A DNA stretch of 64,000 nt, taken from positions 1-64,000 of the forward strand of contig NZ_FOSN01000018.1 of the NCBI RefSeq assembly GCF_900114285.1, given 5' to 3'. The position numbers were made by a program, and so were the translations under genes. Source of the DNA: Methylocapsa palsarum (GTDB lineage Bacteria > Pseudomonadota > Alphaproteobacteria > Rhizobiales > Beijerinckiaceae). Positions 18,456 through 26,130 of the stretch are shown one piece after another. The notes beneath the pieces were generated by a model. It did no database searches. It saw nothing but the letters and a program-made list of their open reading frames with translations, and was not told where the DNA came from. Position 1 is the stretch's first letter. Each line of letters opens with the position of its first letter.

Positions 18456-19790
18456 TCAAGCGACGCGCTTGATCGCAAGGCTTGCGAGATAGGCGGATGG
18501 ATTGGCGGGGTCGAAAACCTTGCCGTCGAAGAAGGTTTCCTTGCCTCTCGAGGACGTGGCGGGGACGTCCTTGCCCGCGACGCCAAGGGTCTTCGCGGCC
18601 TCGCGCCACAGATCCTCGCGGTTCACCTTGTCGACCATCGCCTTGATGTCGGTCGAAGGCGCATATTTGCCCCAGCGGATGTCCTCGGCGACGAACCAGG
18701 AATCGTGGCTCTTGAACGGATAGGAGACGCCGCCAGCCCAGAATTTCATCTGCAGACCGGTGTTTTTGGCGACCCGGCCATTGCCGTAATTGATGTCGCC
18801 CTTGAGACGGCCGAGGACGTCGGCGGGCGGCACATTGAACCATTGGCGGCGGCCCAGAATGTCAGCCATTTCCGCCTTGTTCTCCATCTTGTCGCACCAT
18901 TGCTGGCCTTCCATCACGGCCATCAAAACGGCTTTGGCGGCCTTCGGGTATTTGTCGACCCAGGCGGCGCGCAGGCCGAGCGCTTTCTCGGGATGGTTTT
19001 TCCAAATTTCGCTGGTCGTGCACGCCGTGAAGCCGATTCCCTGATTGACGAGCTGCTCGTTCCAAGGCTCGCCGACGCAGAACGCGTCCATGTTGCCGAC
19101 CTTCATGTTCGCCACCATCTGCGGCGGCGGCACGACGATGGTCGATACATCCGTATCGGGATCGATGCCGCCGGCCGCGAGCCAGTACCGGAGCCAGAGA
19201 TCGTGGGTTCCGCCGGGGAAAGTCATCGCGACCTTCACCTCCTTGCCGGCGGCTTTTTTCGCGGCGAACGCGGCTTTCAGCGGAGCCGAATTGAGGCCGA
19301 CCTTGATGTCTTTATATTCGTTGGCGACGGAGATCGCCTGACTGTCGTAGTTGAGCCGCGCCAATATATACATCGGCGTCGGCTGGTTGTTCTGGGTGAC
19401 CTTGCCCGCCGAGATGAGATAAGGCATCGGCGACAGGATATGCGCCCCGTCGATTCCATTCGCCTCCGACCCGAGGACGATGTTGTCGCGGGTCGCGCCC
19501 CAGGACGCCTGCTTCGCGACCTCGGCGTCCTTCAGACCGAATTTTTCAAAAAACCCTTTTTCCTTGGCGATGATCAGCGGCGCGGAATCGGTGAGCGCGA
19601 TATAGCCGAGAACAACCTTGCTGATTTCGGGGCCGTCGGCGGCCGCGAAGACGCCGCCCGGAAACGCGCTTTGCGCCGAATAGACAGCAAGTCCCGCCAT
19701 CGCTTTGGCGGCGGAGCCGAGGGCGGCTCGCCGCGTCGCCTGCGCGGTCAACGGCGAGGACGCCTTCTGATCTGCGGCCTTGTCTGACAT
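18456..19790 (-). CDS. nrtA: Nitrate-binding periplasmic protein with Tat signal
   Basis: This 444-residue protein begins with a twin-arginine signal (TRRAALGSAAKAMAG, Arg20-Arg21) for folded export. The mature part belongs to the NrtA/CmpA solute-binding family (GYIALTDSAPLIIAKEKGFF, MTFPGGTHDLWLRYWLAAGGIDPD, FCVGEPWNEQLVNQGIGF). It delivers nitrate to NrtB/NrtD. It is the first gene of the operon, and its start lies 16 bp after the T-run of an attenuator in the leader. Confidence 0.95.
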   Translation of the reverse strand: MSDKAADQKASSPLTAQATRRAALGSAAKAMAGLAVYSAQSAFPGGVFAAADGPEISKVVLGYIALTDSAPLIIAKEKGFFEKFGLKDAEVAKQASWGATRDNIVLGSEANGIDGAHILSPMPYLISAGKVTQNNQPTPMYILARLNYDSQAISVANEYKDIKVGLNSAPLKAAFAAKKAAGKEVKVAMTFPGGTHDLWLRYWLAAGGIDPDTDVSTIVVPPPQMVANMKVGNMDAFCVGEPWNEQLVNQGIGFTACTTSEIWKNHPEKALGLRAAWVDKYPKAAKAVLMAVMEGQQWCDKMENKAEMADILGRRQWFNVPPADVLGRLKGDINYGNGRVAKNTGLQMKFWAGGVSYPFKSHDSWFVAEDIRWGKYAPSTDIKAMVDKVNREDLWREAAKTLGVAGKDVPATSSRGKETFFDGKVFDPANPSAYLASLAIKRVA

Positions 19791-19805
19791 TCTGGAGCTC
19801 CGCTC

Positions 19806-19857
19806 AAAAAAAAGCCGCTGACCGCCGACGCTCGGTCAAGCGCGGGTGGACAGCGGC
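19806..19857 (-). terminator. Intrinsic terminator (attenuator) in nas operon leader
   Basis: On the minus strand GCCGCTG (19857-19851) pairs with CAGCGGC (19820-19814), followed directly by eight T (19813-19806). A nested GCGCT/AGCGT stem lies inside. It sits between the promoter and nrtA, so it must be read through for the operon to be expressed. This is the position used by NasR/NasT-controlled attenuators in other nitrate operons. Confidence 0.75.
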
Positions 19858-19869
19858 GTTGCTGATCAC

Positions 19870-19887
19870 GGGCCCTTCATTGGACCC
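19870..19887 (-). promoter_or_regulatory. ANTAR-type hairpin with A1/G4 hexaloop
   Basis: On the minus strand GGGTCC-AATGAA-GGGCCC forms a 6-bp stem (one G-U pair) with a six-base loop. The loop has A at position 1 and G at position 4, the pattern described for RNA targets of ANTAR-domain antiterminators such as NasT and NasR. It lies 13 bases before the terminator. A segment CAGCGGC at 19917-19911 repeats the 3' arm of the terminator and can pair with its 5' arm, giving an antiterminator. I could not identify a canonical first hairpin. Confidence 0.6.
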
Positions 19888-20002
19888 ATATCACTCAAAG
19901 CGAATTTTATGCCGCTGGCGAACCAAGGGCCCGAAGAAGGCTGAATCCGCCCACGCGCGCCACGTCCGAGCTCCGTACAGGAACGCGCCCAAAACGCGCC
20001 CA

Positions 20003-20020
20003 AGCTGCCGGATTATAGCG
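20003..20020 (-). promoter_or_regulatory. Probable -10 box for nas operon leader
   Basis: The minus strand carries a perfect TATAAT at 20017-20012, in the 265-bp gap between the nasS remnant and nrtA. Transcription from about 20005 would give a leader of roughly 215 bases containing the hairpins above. The -35 region is not clear. Confidence 0.35.
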
Positions 20021-20055
20021 AGAGACGACGGCGCGGCCTCGCGGACGACGCGAAG

Positions 20056-20787
20056 TCAGGGGCCGGGAGAAAGGTCAAGATCCAAGGGGAGGACGCTCGG
20101 CCCAGCGGGCGCGTCTCCAAGGTCAGGACGGTACACTGAAAGGGCAATTGCTTCGTTTTCGGGTAAACTGACTACCTGGTGGGCATCGACCATTTGCCGG
20201 AACAGCCAACGCGCGTGGTCGCGATTCGCCCGCGTCGCCTCCCGGTCGAGCCGCAGCGTCGCCAGCGGCGAAGCGCCGGACCGTGGCGCCAGGATATCCC
20301 GCAGCAGCGCGGCGGAAATGCGCGCCCATTCTTGCTGGGTGATTGCGGCCTTGACGAGAAGCTCGACCAGCGCATCGAGATGCGCGGGGTCGGCGCTCCA
20401 GTCAGCGGCCTCGCGGATCGCGGCTGAAAGGGCGCTGACGCATGGCCGGTTGGCGAGGGCGAAACCGGCCCGGAGCGCCAGCACCTTCTCGGGACAATTT
20501 GCGACGATCTCGCGGGAGGCGTGAAGGATTCGTCCGGCCCCCGCCTGCGCCGCGACAGAATTCCAGGGAGCGCCGACGCAAAACCCGTCGATCGACCCGT
20601 TCGCGAGGCTCGCCGCCATGAAAGGCGGCGGCGTCACCATCAGCCGCAAATCCGCGTCGGGATCGATGCCGCCCGCCGCGAGCCACAGCCGCAATTGATA
20701 ATGGTGGCTCGAAAACGGAAACACATGCGCGAGCGTGAGGGGCGGACCGGGTTTTTGTCGACGACCGCAATGAGAAAGCCGGAGTTC
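20056..20787 (-). pseudogene. 5'-truncated NasS-like nitrate sensor
   Basis: The frame encodes the C-terminal ~230 residues of a NasS/NrtA-family protein: GPPLTLAHVFPFSSHHYQL, then WLAAGGIDPD, then FMAASLANGSIDGFCVGAPWNSV. Homology continues about 20 residues upstream of the only in-frame start (GTG at 20724). Further upstream the frame is open to a TGA at 20862-20860 but reads as unrelated sequence. The N-terminal ~160 residues of a normal NasS are missing, and no NasT (ANTAR) gene is adjacent. NasS normally holds NasT inactive until nitrate binds. This copy is probably non-functional. Confidence 0.75.
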
Positions 20788-20936
20788 ATTCGCTAATCGG
20801 CGTTTCGGCGCCGCCGTTCCTTCGAGATTAGACGTCCAACTCTCACGCGGCGAACGCCCTCATCGGCGTCGCCCCGGGCAGCGGAACCAAACGCATTTTC
20901 TTGAATTCATCGACACATCGGAACGCCAATTGCTCA

Positions 20937-21077
20937 TCAGATCTCTGAAACAGGTCGGGCGTTGAGGATGCCGATTGCGCATCCAGCATAGAGGATCGAT
21001 TTTTCGACGCAAACGGGAGTTTCAGCGCTGCTTTCGGCCAGGAGACTGGCGTCCTTGCAAGGAGAGGTAATGAACAT
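20937..21077 (-). CDS. Possible 46-residue Cys-containing small protein
   Basis: A frame starts at ATG 21077 with AGGAG six bases upstream and encodes 46 residues with three Cys. It has no recognisable family. It overlaps the start of a small frame on the opposite strand, so at most one is likely real. Confidence 0.25.
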   Translation of the reverse strand: MFITSPCKDASLLAESSAETPVCVEKSILYAGCAIGILNARPVSEI

Positions 21078-21141
21078 GATTGCTCCTGGCCTCTTGGCGG
21101 CCGTCGCCATCGTCGCCATCTCTTCTCTCGTCGGGCGATGA
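21070..21141 (+). CDS. Possible 23-residue hydrophobic peptide
   Basis: ATG at 21070 is preceded by AAGGAGAGG at ideal spacing. The predicted peptide is almost entirely hydrophobic between MNMIAPG and SSLVGR, as in single-helix membrane peptides. Its length makes chance occurrence possible, and no conservation could be checked. Confidence 0.3.
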   Translation: MNMIAPGLLAAVAIVAISSLVGR

Positions 21142-21302
21142 CGCGCCGGCCTCCGATGGCAGTGGCGATCTCCGTCATGGACGGACTTTTCTCGATCTGA
21201 TCCAGACTGTCGCGGCGATTCGAACTCTTTCGCGTCACGGCGAAGTCTTTGACCTACGACCGAGCACCTCTCGACTAACCATCCGCCTCAAGGGGCACGA
21301 AT

Positions 21303-22178
21303 ATGGATAGTCTTCATCACGCAAAGCAAGTCCCAGGCAGGGGCTTTCCTCCCGGCGGGGATGCTTCGTACAGGAACGCGGACTGGACCGTCCCTCAGCG
21401 CTTTGACGCGTATTCCGACGTCGAGCATCAGACCTGGACAACTCTTTACGAGCGCCAGGCTGATCTTCTCCCCGGACGCGCTTGCGACGAATTTTTGCGC
21501 GGCCTCGACGCGCTTGACCTTCACGGAGCCGGAATTCCTGATTTCGAGCGATTGAACGCGCGCCTCGCCGCCCTGACGGGCTGGCGCGTCGCCGCTGTCC
21601 CCGGTCTCGTTCCTGACGAGGTTTTTTTCGAACATCTGGCCAACCGGCGCTTTCCGGCGAGCACCTTCATCCGCGGCGCCGATCAACTCGATTATCTCCA
21701 GGAGCCGGATGTCTTTCACGATGTCTTCGGGCACGTTCCCCTCCTCGCCGACCCCGTATTCGCCGATTACCTCCAGGCTTACGGGAAAGGCGGCCTTCGC
21801 GCCGCAAGGATGCGGCGGCTGCACAACTTGGCGCGGCTTTACTGGTACACCGTTGAATTCGGGCTTGTCCAAACGCCATCGGGCCTGCGCGTCTATGGCG
21901 CGGGCATCCTGTCTTCAAAGGCCGAAACGATCTACGCGATCGAGTCGCCGGCGCCCCATCGCATCGGCTTCGAGCTCGAGCGGGTCATGCGCACGCCTTA
22001 CCGGATCGACGACCTCCAGCAGGTCTATTTCGTGATTTCCTCGCTGCGCAGCCTGCTTGAGTCCACTCTCAATACCGATTTTCTGCCCTTATACGAGCGC
22101 CTGGCCGGGCTCTCGGATATAGAGATTCAGGCGATCGAACCCGGCGACGCGCTGTTTGGCCCGCGCTGCGCCGATTGA
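21303..22178 (+). CDS. phhA: Phenylalanine 4-hydroxylase
   Basis: This 291-residue protein is a bacterial pterin-dependent aromatic amino acid hydroxylase converting phenylalanine to tyrosine. The iron site is evident: His139 and His144 in FHDVFGHVPLL and Glu185 in YWYTVEFGL. The length fits the compact bacterial enzymes, which lack the regulatory ACT domain. AAGGGG sits 7 bases before the ATG. The gene stands alone; the pterin carbinolamine dehydratase partner is not in the window, though folE (pterin synthesis) is 7 kb downstream. Confidence 0.95.
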   Translation: MDSLHHAKQVPGRGFPPGGDASYRNADWTVPQRFDAYSDVEHQTWTTLYERQADLLPGRACDEFLRGLDALDLHGAGIPDFERLNARLAALTGWRVAAVPGLVPDEVFFEHLANRRFPASTFIRGADQLDYLQEPDVFHDVFGHVPLLADPVFADYLQAYGKGGLRAARMRRLHNLARLYWYTVEFGLVQTPSGLRVYGAGILSSKAETIYAIESPAPHRIGFELERVMRTPYRIDDLQQVYFVISSLRSLLESTLNTDFLPLYERLAGLSDIEIQAIEPGDALFGPRCAD

Positions 22179-22271
22179 ACACGCCCCCAACCGAAGCTTG
22201 AGCCGATCCGCTTGCTCCTTTCCCTCGTTCGTGGCATAAATCCACGATTAGGCTGTCATCGGAGATCGGTC

Positions 22272-22523
22272 ATGATCCCAGGAAAAATTATCGCTGGGCT
22301 TCTTGGGGCCTTTGCGGGAGCGCTTTGTTTCGCCTCTGCGGCGAGCGCTAACTCGCTGGGGAGCGTGGAAGGAATGCCGTTTTTTGGCCGCCCCTATCCA
22401 TATGGCTTTGTTTATCACCGAGCTCCGTCCGAATGTTACGAGATTCGTCCGGTGGATACGCCCGACGGTCCCAAACTGATGGAGACCTGGATTTGCGATG
22501 CGCCGGTGAGCGCGCGTTATTGA
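22272..22523 (+). CDS. Small exported hypothetical protein
   Basis: The start is set at ATG 22272, with GGAG at 22261. The 83-residue product has a clear signal peptide (KIIAGLLGAFAGALCFASAASA) and a ~55-residue mature part with two Cys that could form a disulfide. I recognise no family. It lies alone downstream of phhA. Confidence 0.6.
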   Translation: MIPGKIIAGLLGAFAGALCFASAASANSLGSVEGMPFFGRPYPYGFVYHRAPSECYEIRPVDTPDGPKLMETWICDAPVSARY

Positions 22524-23321
22524 CGGCGGCCGTCGCTTCTTCCGAGCGTCCGGGACGAAGTCGACCTTGTATTCGAATCGCCGGATTCGAATCGGTCCAG
22601 ATGGCTGTTTTGATTCGCGCGGACGCTAGCCTCACTCAAGTATAATTGGCCCTTAAAGTATAGATGCGTTCCCGCGCGTTCGCTCTGAACGCGGAATCGC
22701 CCCAGATTCATAAGCTTGAGTCCTATTCAGATCGGTCAGAACGAACCCGCCTGATCGAAATTTACTCTAGCGTTTTCCTTCGGCGAAAAATGGATCGAAG
22801 CGAAAACCTTGCAAAAAATTAAGTTGCTCACATCGCGAAAAGCGACAATTTTACCCTGGAGCATATTCCGATCGGATTGAATCAATCCCATCGACAAGAC
22901 TATGCTCGAGCTTTTGACTCTGGAGCGATTTCTGATCGATCGCATGACTTCATGCGATCGAAAGCGCTCTAGCGCAAGCCAAAGTGATCATAGCATTTTA
23001 GCGAGAAGATTCGGGTGTTGTTATTGGCGTCAAAGAAATAAAGACTGTTTCTATTCATCATAATTGTCTTTTTCGCCATAATCTGCTAATTGGAAATCCG
23101 GTGCGTTCGATTTGACGCAGTCCGCCTTTTGCGATGCCTCTTTAAGTTTGCGCGTTTTGAGCTTCGGCGGGAACATCAGCCTTTATCCCGGCAAGAACCG
23201 GCCTCCTTAAGCGAACCGAGGTCAAGGGCGCCAAGCATTTGGACCGGGAAACAGGTGAATTCCTTTTCCGAATATGTTATTGCAACGCAACATCAGATTT
23301 TACGACTGAGAGTGAACAAAG
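22524..23321. other. Long spacer with one copy of a structured repeat
   Basis: About 800 bases without a convincing gene separate the small exported protein from the polysaccharide gene. The middle holds one inverted copy of the ~115-bp dispersed repeat. The rest is AT-richer than the neighbourhood and presumably holds the promoter of the downstream gene. Confidence 0.55.
22859..22972 (-). repeat. Dispersed ~115-bp structured repeat, copy A
   Basis: This copy is the reverse complement of the copies at 36063 and 38377. It keeps the perfect palindrome CGATCGCATG-AAGT-CATGCGATCG and a second, weaker hairpin near its other end. It begins and ends with GAGCATAT and AGCGCTCTA-type termini. Confidence 0.8.
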
Positions 23322-25628
23322 ATGCTGCAAATCAATAAGCGACCGCCGCTCTCGAACCCCAATTCCGGAAAGATGGCGGCGCCGCTTTTTGAGGGCGTCA
23401 ACTTCGCCATTAAAACGCTTCGGCGGCAGCTCCCGATCGTCTCGGTCATCATGCTGTGCAGCCTGGCTCTCGCCCTGCTCTATCTCTTCAATACGCCGCC
23501 CATGTTCACCGCGGAAGGAGCAATGGTGATCGATACGCGCAAGGTGCAGATTCTGCAAATGGGCGCGCAGAATCAATCAGTTCTTGGCGACCTCCAGATC
23601 GACGCGTCAACCGTTCAAACGCAGGTCGAGGTGTTGAAGTCGGACAACATCGGCCTTGCGGTCATCCGCAAACTCAAGCTGACCGAGGATCCGGAATTCG
23701 TGGGTCCGGGCAAAGGGATTATAAGCCGAATCTTGCGATTTGTCCTCGGCGCCGGCGCCCCACCGACCGAGTTTGATCTCGAACAGTCTGCGCTGCAATA
23801 TTTCAACGGCCAGCGAACGGTCACCCGCGAGGGTTTGACTTATGTCATCGAGATCGGATTCACCTCGCAAAACCCTGAAACGGCGGCGAAAGTCGTTAAT
23901 GCGATCGTCGCCGCCTATGTCGACGATCAATTCGACTCAAAATATCAGGCCGCGCGGCGCGCCGGCGACTGGTTGATGGAGCGCGTCACCGAACTGCGCG
24001 GACAGGCTTCCGCAGCCGAACGCGCCGTAGCGGATTTCAAAGAAAAACATAACCTCGTCAGCGTCGATCCCAGCGGCAGGCTGATCAACGACCAGCAGCT
24101 CGGCGAGGTCAGCAGCCAGCTCATCATCGCAAGGGCCGCAACCGCAGAGGCGAAGGCGCGGCTGGACCGGATCCTCGCCGTGATGAGCCAGGAGGTGCCA
24201 GACGCTTCGGTGGCCGATGCGCTCAAGAGCGAAGTCATTATCAAGTTGCGTCAGCAATACCTTGAACTCGCCCAGCGCGAATCGATTTTTTCGCAGCGCT
24301 ATGGCCCAAACCATCTGGCGACCATCAATCTGCGCACCCAGATGCAGGAGTTGCGACGCAGCATCAGCGATGAGATGCGCAAGATCGCCGGCAGTTTCAA
24401 GAGCGATTATGAGATCGCGCTGACGCGGGAGAACAGTCTGAAGGGCAGCCTCGCGAATGTCGTGACCGACGCCAACACCTCCGGTCAGGCGCAGATTCAG
24501 CTGCGCGAGCTCAAAAGCAGCGCGGACACGGCGCGCACGCTCTACGACAATTTTCTGGCCCGCTACATGGAGACCGTTCAGCAGCAGGATTCGGCTCCGA
24601 TCTCCGAAACGAGATTGATCAGCCCCGCAGTCCCGCCGGACAGGAAGAGTTCGCCCAAAACGATGACGACATTGCTGATGGCGATTTTCGGGGGCGGCGC
24701 GCTGGGTTTTGCGGTCGCCTATCTGCGCGAGGCGTCTGACGGCGTCCTGCGAACCTCAGACCAGGTCGAAGACATCCTGCATGTGAATTGTCTCGCGATG
24801 GCTCCGTCCCTGAAGCCGCCGAAGGGAGCGTTCGCCTCAGCTTCGCCGCAACTCGCAGGATCAGGGGCAGGATCAGGAAACGAGTTTGACGGCGATTTTG
24901 ATCAGGGCGTCGCGCCGTTCGACTATTACAACCATGTGGTGACGGCACCGTTTTCCCGTTACGCCGAGGCCGTGCGCTCGATCAAGATCGCGGCGGACCT
25001 GAACGGCGCCCTGAAATCCCACAAGGTCATCGGGTTGACGTCGACGTTGCCGAACGAAGGAAAATCAACGCTCGCCAGCAATCTGGCGCATTTGATCGCG
25101 GATGCGGGCGGCAGCGTCGTTCTTGTCGACGCGGACCTGCGCAGCCCGTCTTTATCGAAATATTTCAGTCCAGACGCCGCCGGGCTGATAGAGGTCGTGA
25201 TTGGCAATATTCCGCTGGACGCGGCCATCGCCAAAGTTTCCGGCGGCAAGCTTGATTTTCTTCCGGCCGGCGCAACCTCAAGGTTGCCGCATACGAATGA
25301 GATCCTTGCTTCCGCCGCGATGAAGAAGCTGATCGACGCCCTGCGCGCCCGGTACGATTATATCATCGTCGATCTGTCTCCGGTGGCGCCGATCGTCGAC
25401 GTGCGGACGACAGGACATATCATCGACACTTATGTTTATGTCGTCGAATGGGGCAAAACAAAAGTCGACGTCATCGAGCGCGGGCTTTCCGAGGCCCAGA
25501 GCGTGTACGACCGCTTGCTCGGCGTCGTGCTGAACAAGGTGGATATGTCCGCTCAGAGCCGTTACGAGCGCTACCACGGCAATCATTATTACCGGAAATA
25601 TTACTCCAAATACGGCTATGTCGAATAG
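23322..25628 (+). CDS. Polysaccharide co-polymerase with BY-type tyrosine kinase domain (Wzc/ExoP-like)
   Basis: The 768-residue protein combines a Wzz chain-length domain with a bacterial tyrosine kinase domain. Membrane helices lie near residues 38-58 and 446-466, with a long periplasmic coiled region between them. The kinase part has Walker A (PNEGKST, ~577), Walker A' (VVLVDADLR, ~600) and Walker B (YIIVDLSPV, ~681). The last 22 residues contain eight Tyr, the expected autophosphorylation cluster. It would control chain length and export of an exopolysaccharide. No polymerase, flippase, Wza or glycosyltransferase genes are adjacent. A strong terminator follows. Confidence 0.9.
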   Translation: MLQINKRPPLSNPNSGKMAAPLFEGVNFAIKTLRRQLPIVSVIMLCSLALALLYLFNTPPMFTAEGAMVIDTRKVQILQMGAQNQSVLGDLQIDASTVQTQVEVLKSDNIGLAVIRKLKLTEDPEFVGPGKGIISRILRFVLGAGAPPTEFDLEQSALQYFNGQRTVTREGLTYVIEIGFTSQNPETAAKVVNAIVAAYVDDQFDSKYQAARRAGDWLMERVTELRGQASAAERAVADFKEKHNLVSVDPSGRLINDQQLGEVSSQLIIARAATAEAKARLDRILAVMSQEVPDASVADALKSEVIIKLRQQYLELAQRESIFSQRYGPNHLATINLRTQMQELRRSISDEMRKIAGSFKSDYEIALTRENSLKGSLANVVTDANTSGQAQIQLRELKSSADTARTLYDNFLARYMETVQQQDSAPISETRLISPAVPPDRKSSPKTMTTLLMAIFGGGALGFAVAYLREASDGVLRTSDQVEDILHVNCLAMAPSLKPPKGAFASASPQLAGSGAGSGNEFDGDFDQGVAPFDYYNHVVTAPFSRYAEAVRSIKIAADLNGALKSHKVIGLTSTLPNEGKSTLASNLAHLIADAGGSVVLVDADLRSPSLSKYFSPDAAGLIEVVIGNIPLDAAIAKVSGGKLDFLPAGATSRLPHTNEILASAAMKKLIDALRARYDYIIVDLSPVAPIVDVRTTGHIIDTYVYVVEWGKTKVDVIERGLSEAQSVYDRLLGVVLNKVDMSAQSRYERYHGNHYYRKYYSKYGYVE

Positions 25629-25634
25629 GCTGAG

Positions 25635-25685
25635 CCGCTGTTTTGTTCAGGACGGCCTTTGAAAAAAGGCGGTCCTTTTCAGCGG
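25635..25685 (+). terminator. Intrinsic terminator after the polysaccharide kinase gene
   Basis: GGAC-G-GCCTTT pairs with AAAGGC-G-GTCC (one G-G mismatch) around a GAA loop, followed by TTTTC. An outer CCGCTG/CAGCGG pair (25635 and 25680) extends the structure. It lies 22 bases after the stop. Confidence 0.75.
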
Positions 25686-25793
25686 CGGAATCCGGGTCGC
25701 GGCAAGCCTGGGTTGGATTTGTCTCGCTCGAACCTTGCCTTGCCCGAACATGGACATTCCAGGGCGTCTGATCGAAACTCGATCGGGAAGCAT

Positions 25794-25878
25794 TGGTGGG
25801 GGAGGTAGGACTCGAACCTACGAAGGCTTAGCCAGCGGATTTACAGTCCGCCCCCTTTGCCGCTCGGGACACTCCCCC
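25794..25878 (-). tRNA. tRNA-Tyr (anticodon GTA)
   Basis: The minus strand folds as an 85-base tRNA with a long variable arm. Acceptor GGGGGAG (25878-25872) pairs with CTCCCCC, the anticodon loop contains CTGTAAA with GTA at 25844-25842, and the T arm GTAGG-TTCGAGT-CCTAC is intact. The terminal CCA (25796-25794) is encoded. Confidence 0.97.
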
Positions 25879-26130
25879 AAAGCCCCTTGAAAGAGGCGAT
25901 CGTGGTAGCGCTTATGCGAACCGGACCTTCCCATGTCAACCGGAAATCTCCGCAAGGGGGTACAAGGGACGCGTCAGCGCTGCGGGAGCGCGAATTCCTG
26001 ATTGCGAACCGGAGCGTCATCCGCCGCGCTTCCAGCGGAGCAGCTTCTTTTGTCTCGCTATAAATCGGGCGGCTCACGCCGAAAACCGGGTGACGGCGTC
26101 TCCCGTCGCGCCCCGCTCCAGAAGGACGGA

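Larger units (their letters stand above)
20788..21302. other. Degraded spacer between nasS remnant and phhA
   Basis: No conserved gene is visible. Two very short frames with good ribosome-binding sites overlap on opposite strands here (listed separately). No trace of the missing NasS N-terminus or of NasT was found in any frame. AAGGGG for phhA lies at the right end. Confidence 0.5.

Noticed and set aside
16675-18843. 722-residue fusion reading of nrtD
   Set aside because: The first ~455 residues are Arg-rich out-of-frame nrtB/nrtA sequence. The real ATPase starts at ATG 17472.
17760-19787. 675-codon plus-strand frame
   Set aside because: Antisense shadow of nrtB and nrtA.
20843-21238. 131-codon minus-strand frame upstream of the nasS remnant, considered as a nasT remnant
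   Set aside because: Its translation shows neither receiver nor ANTAR motifs.
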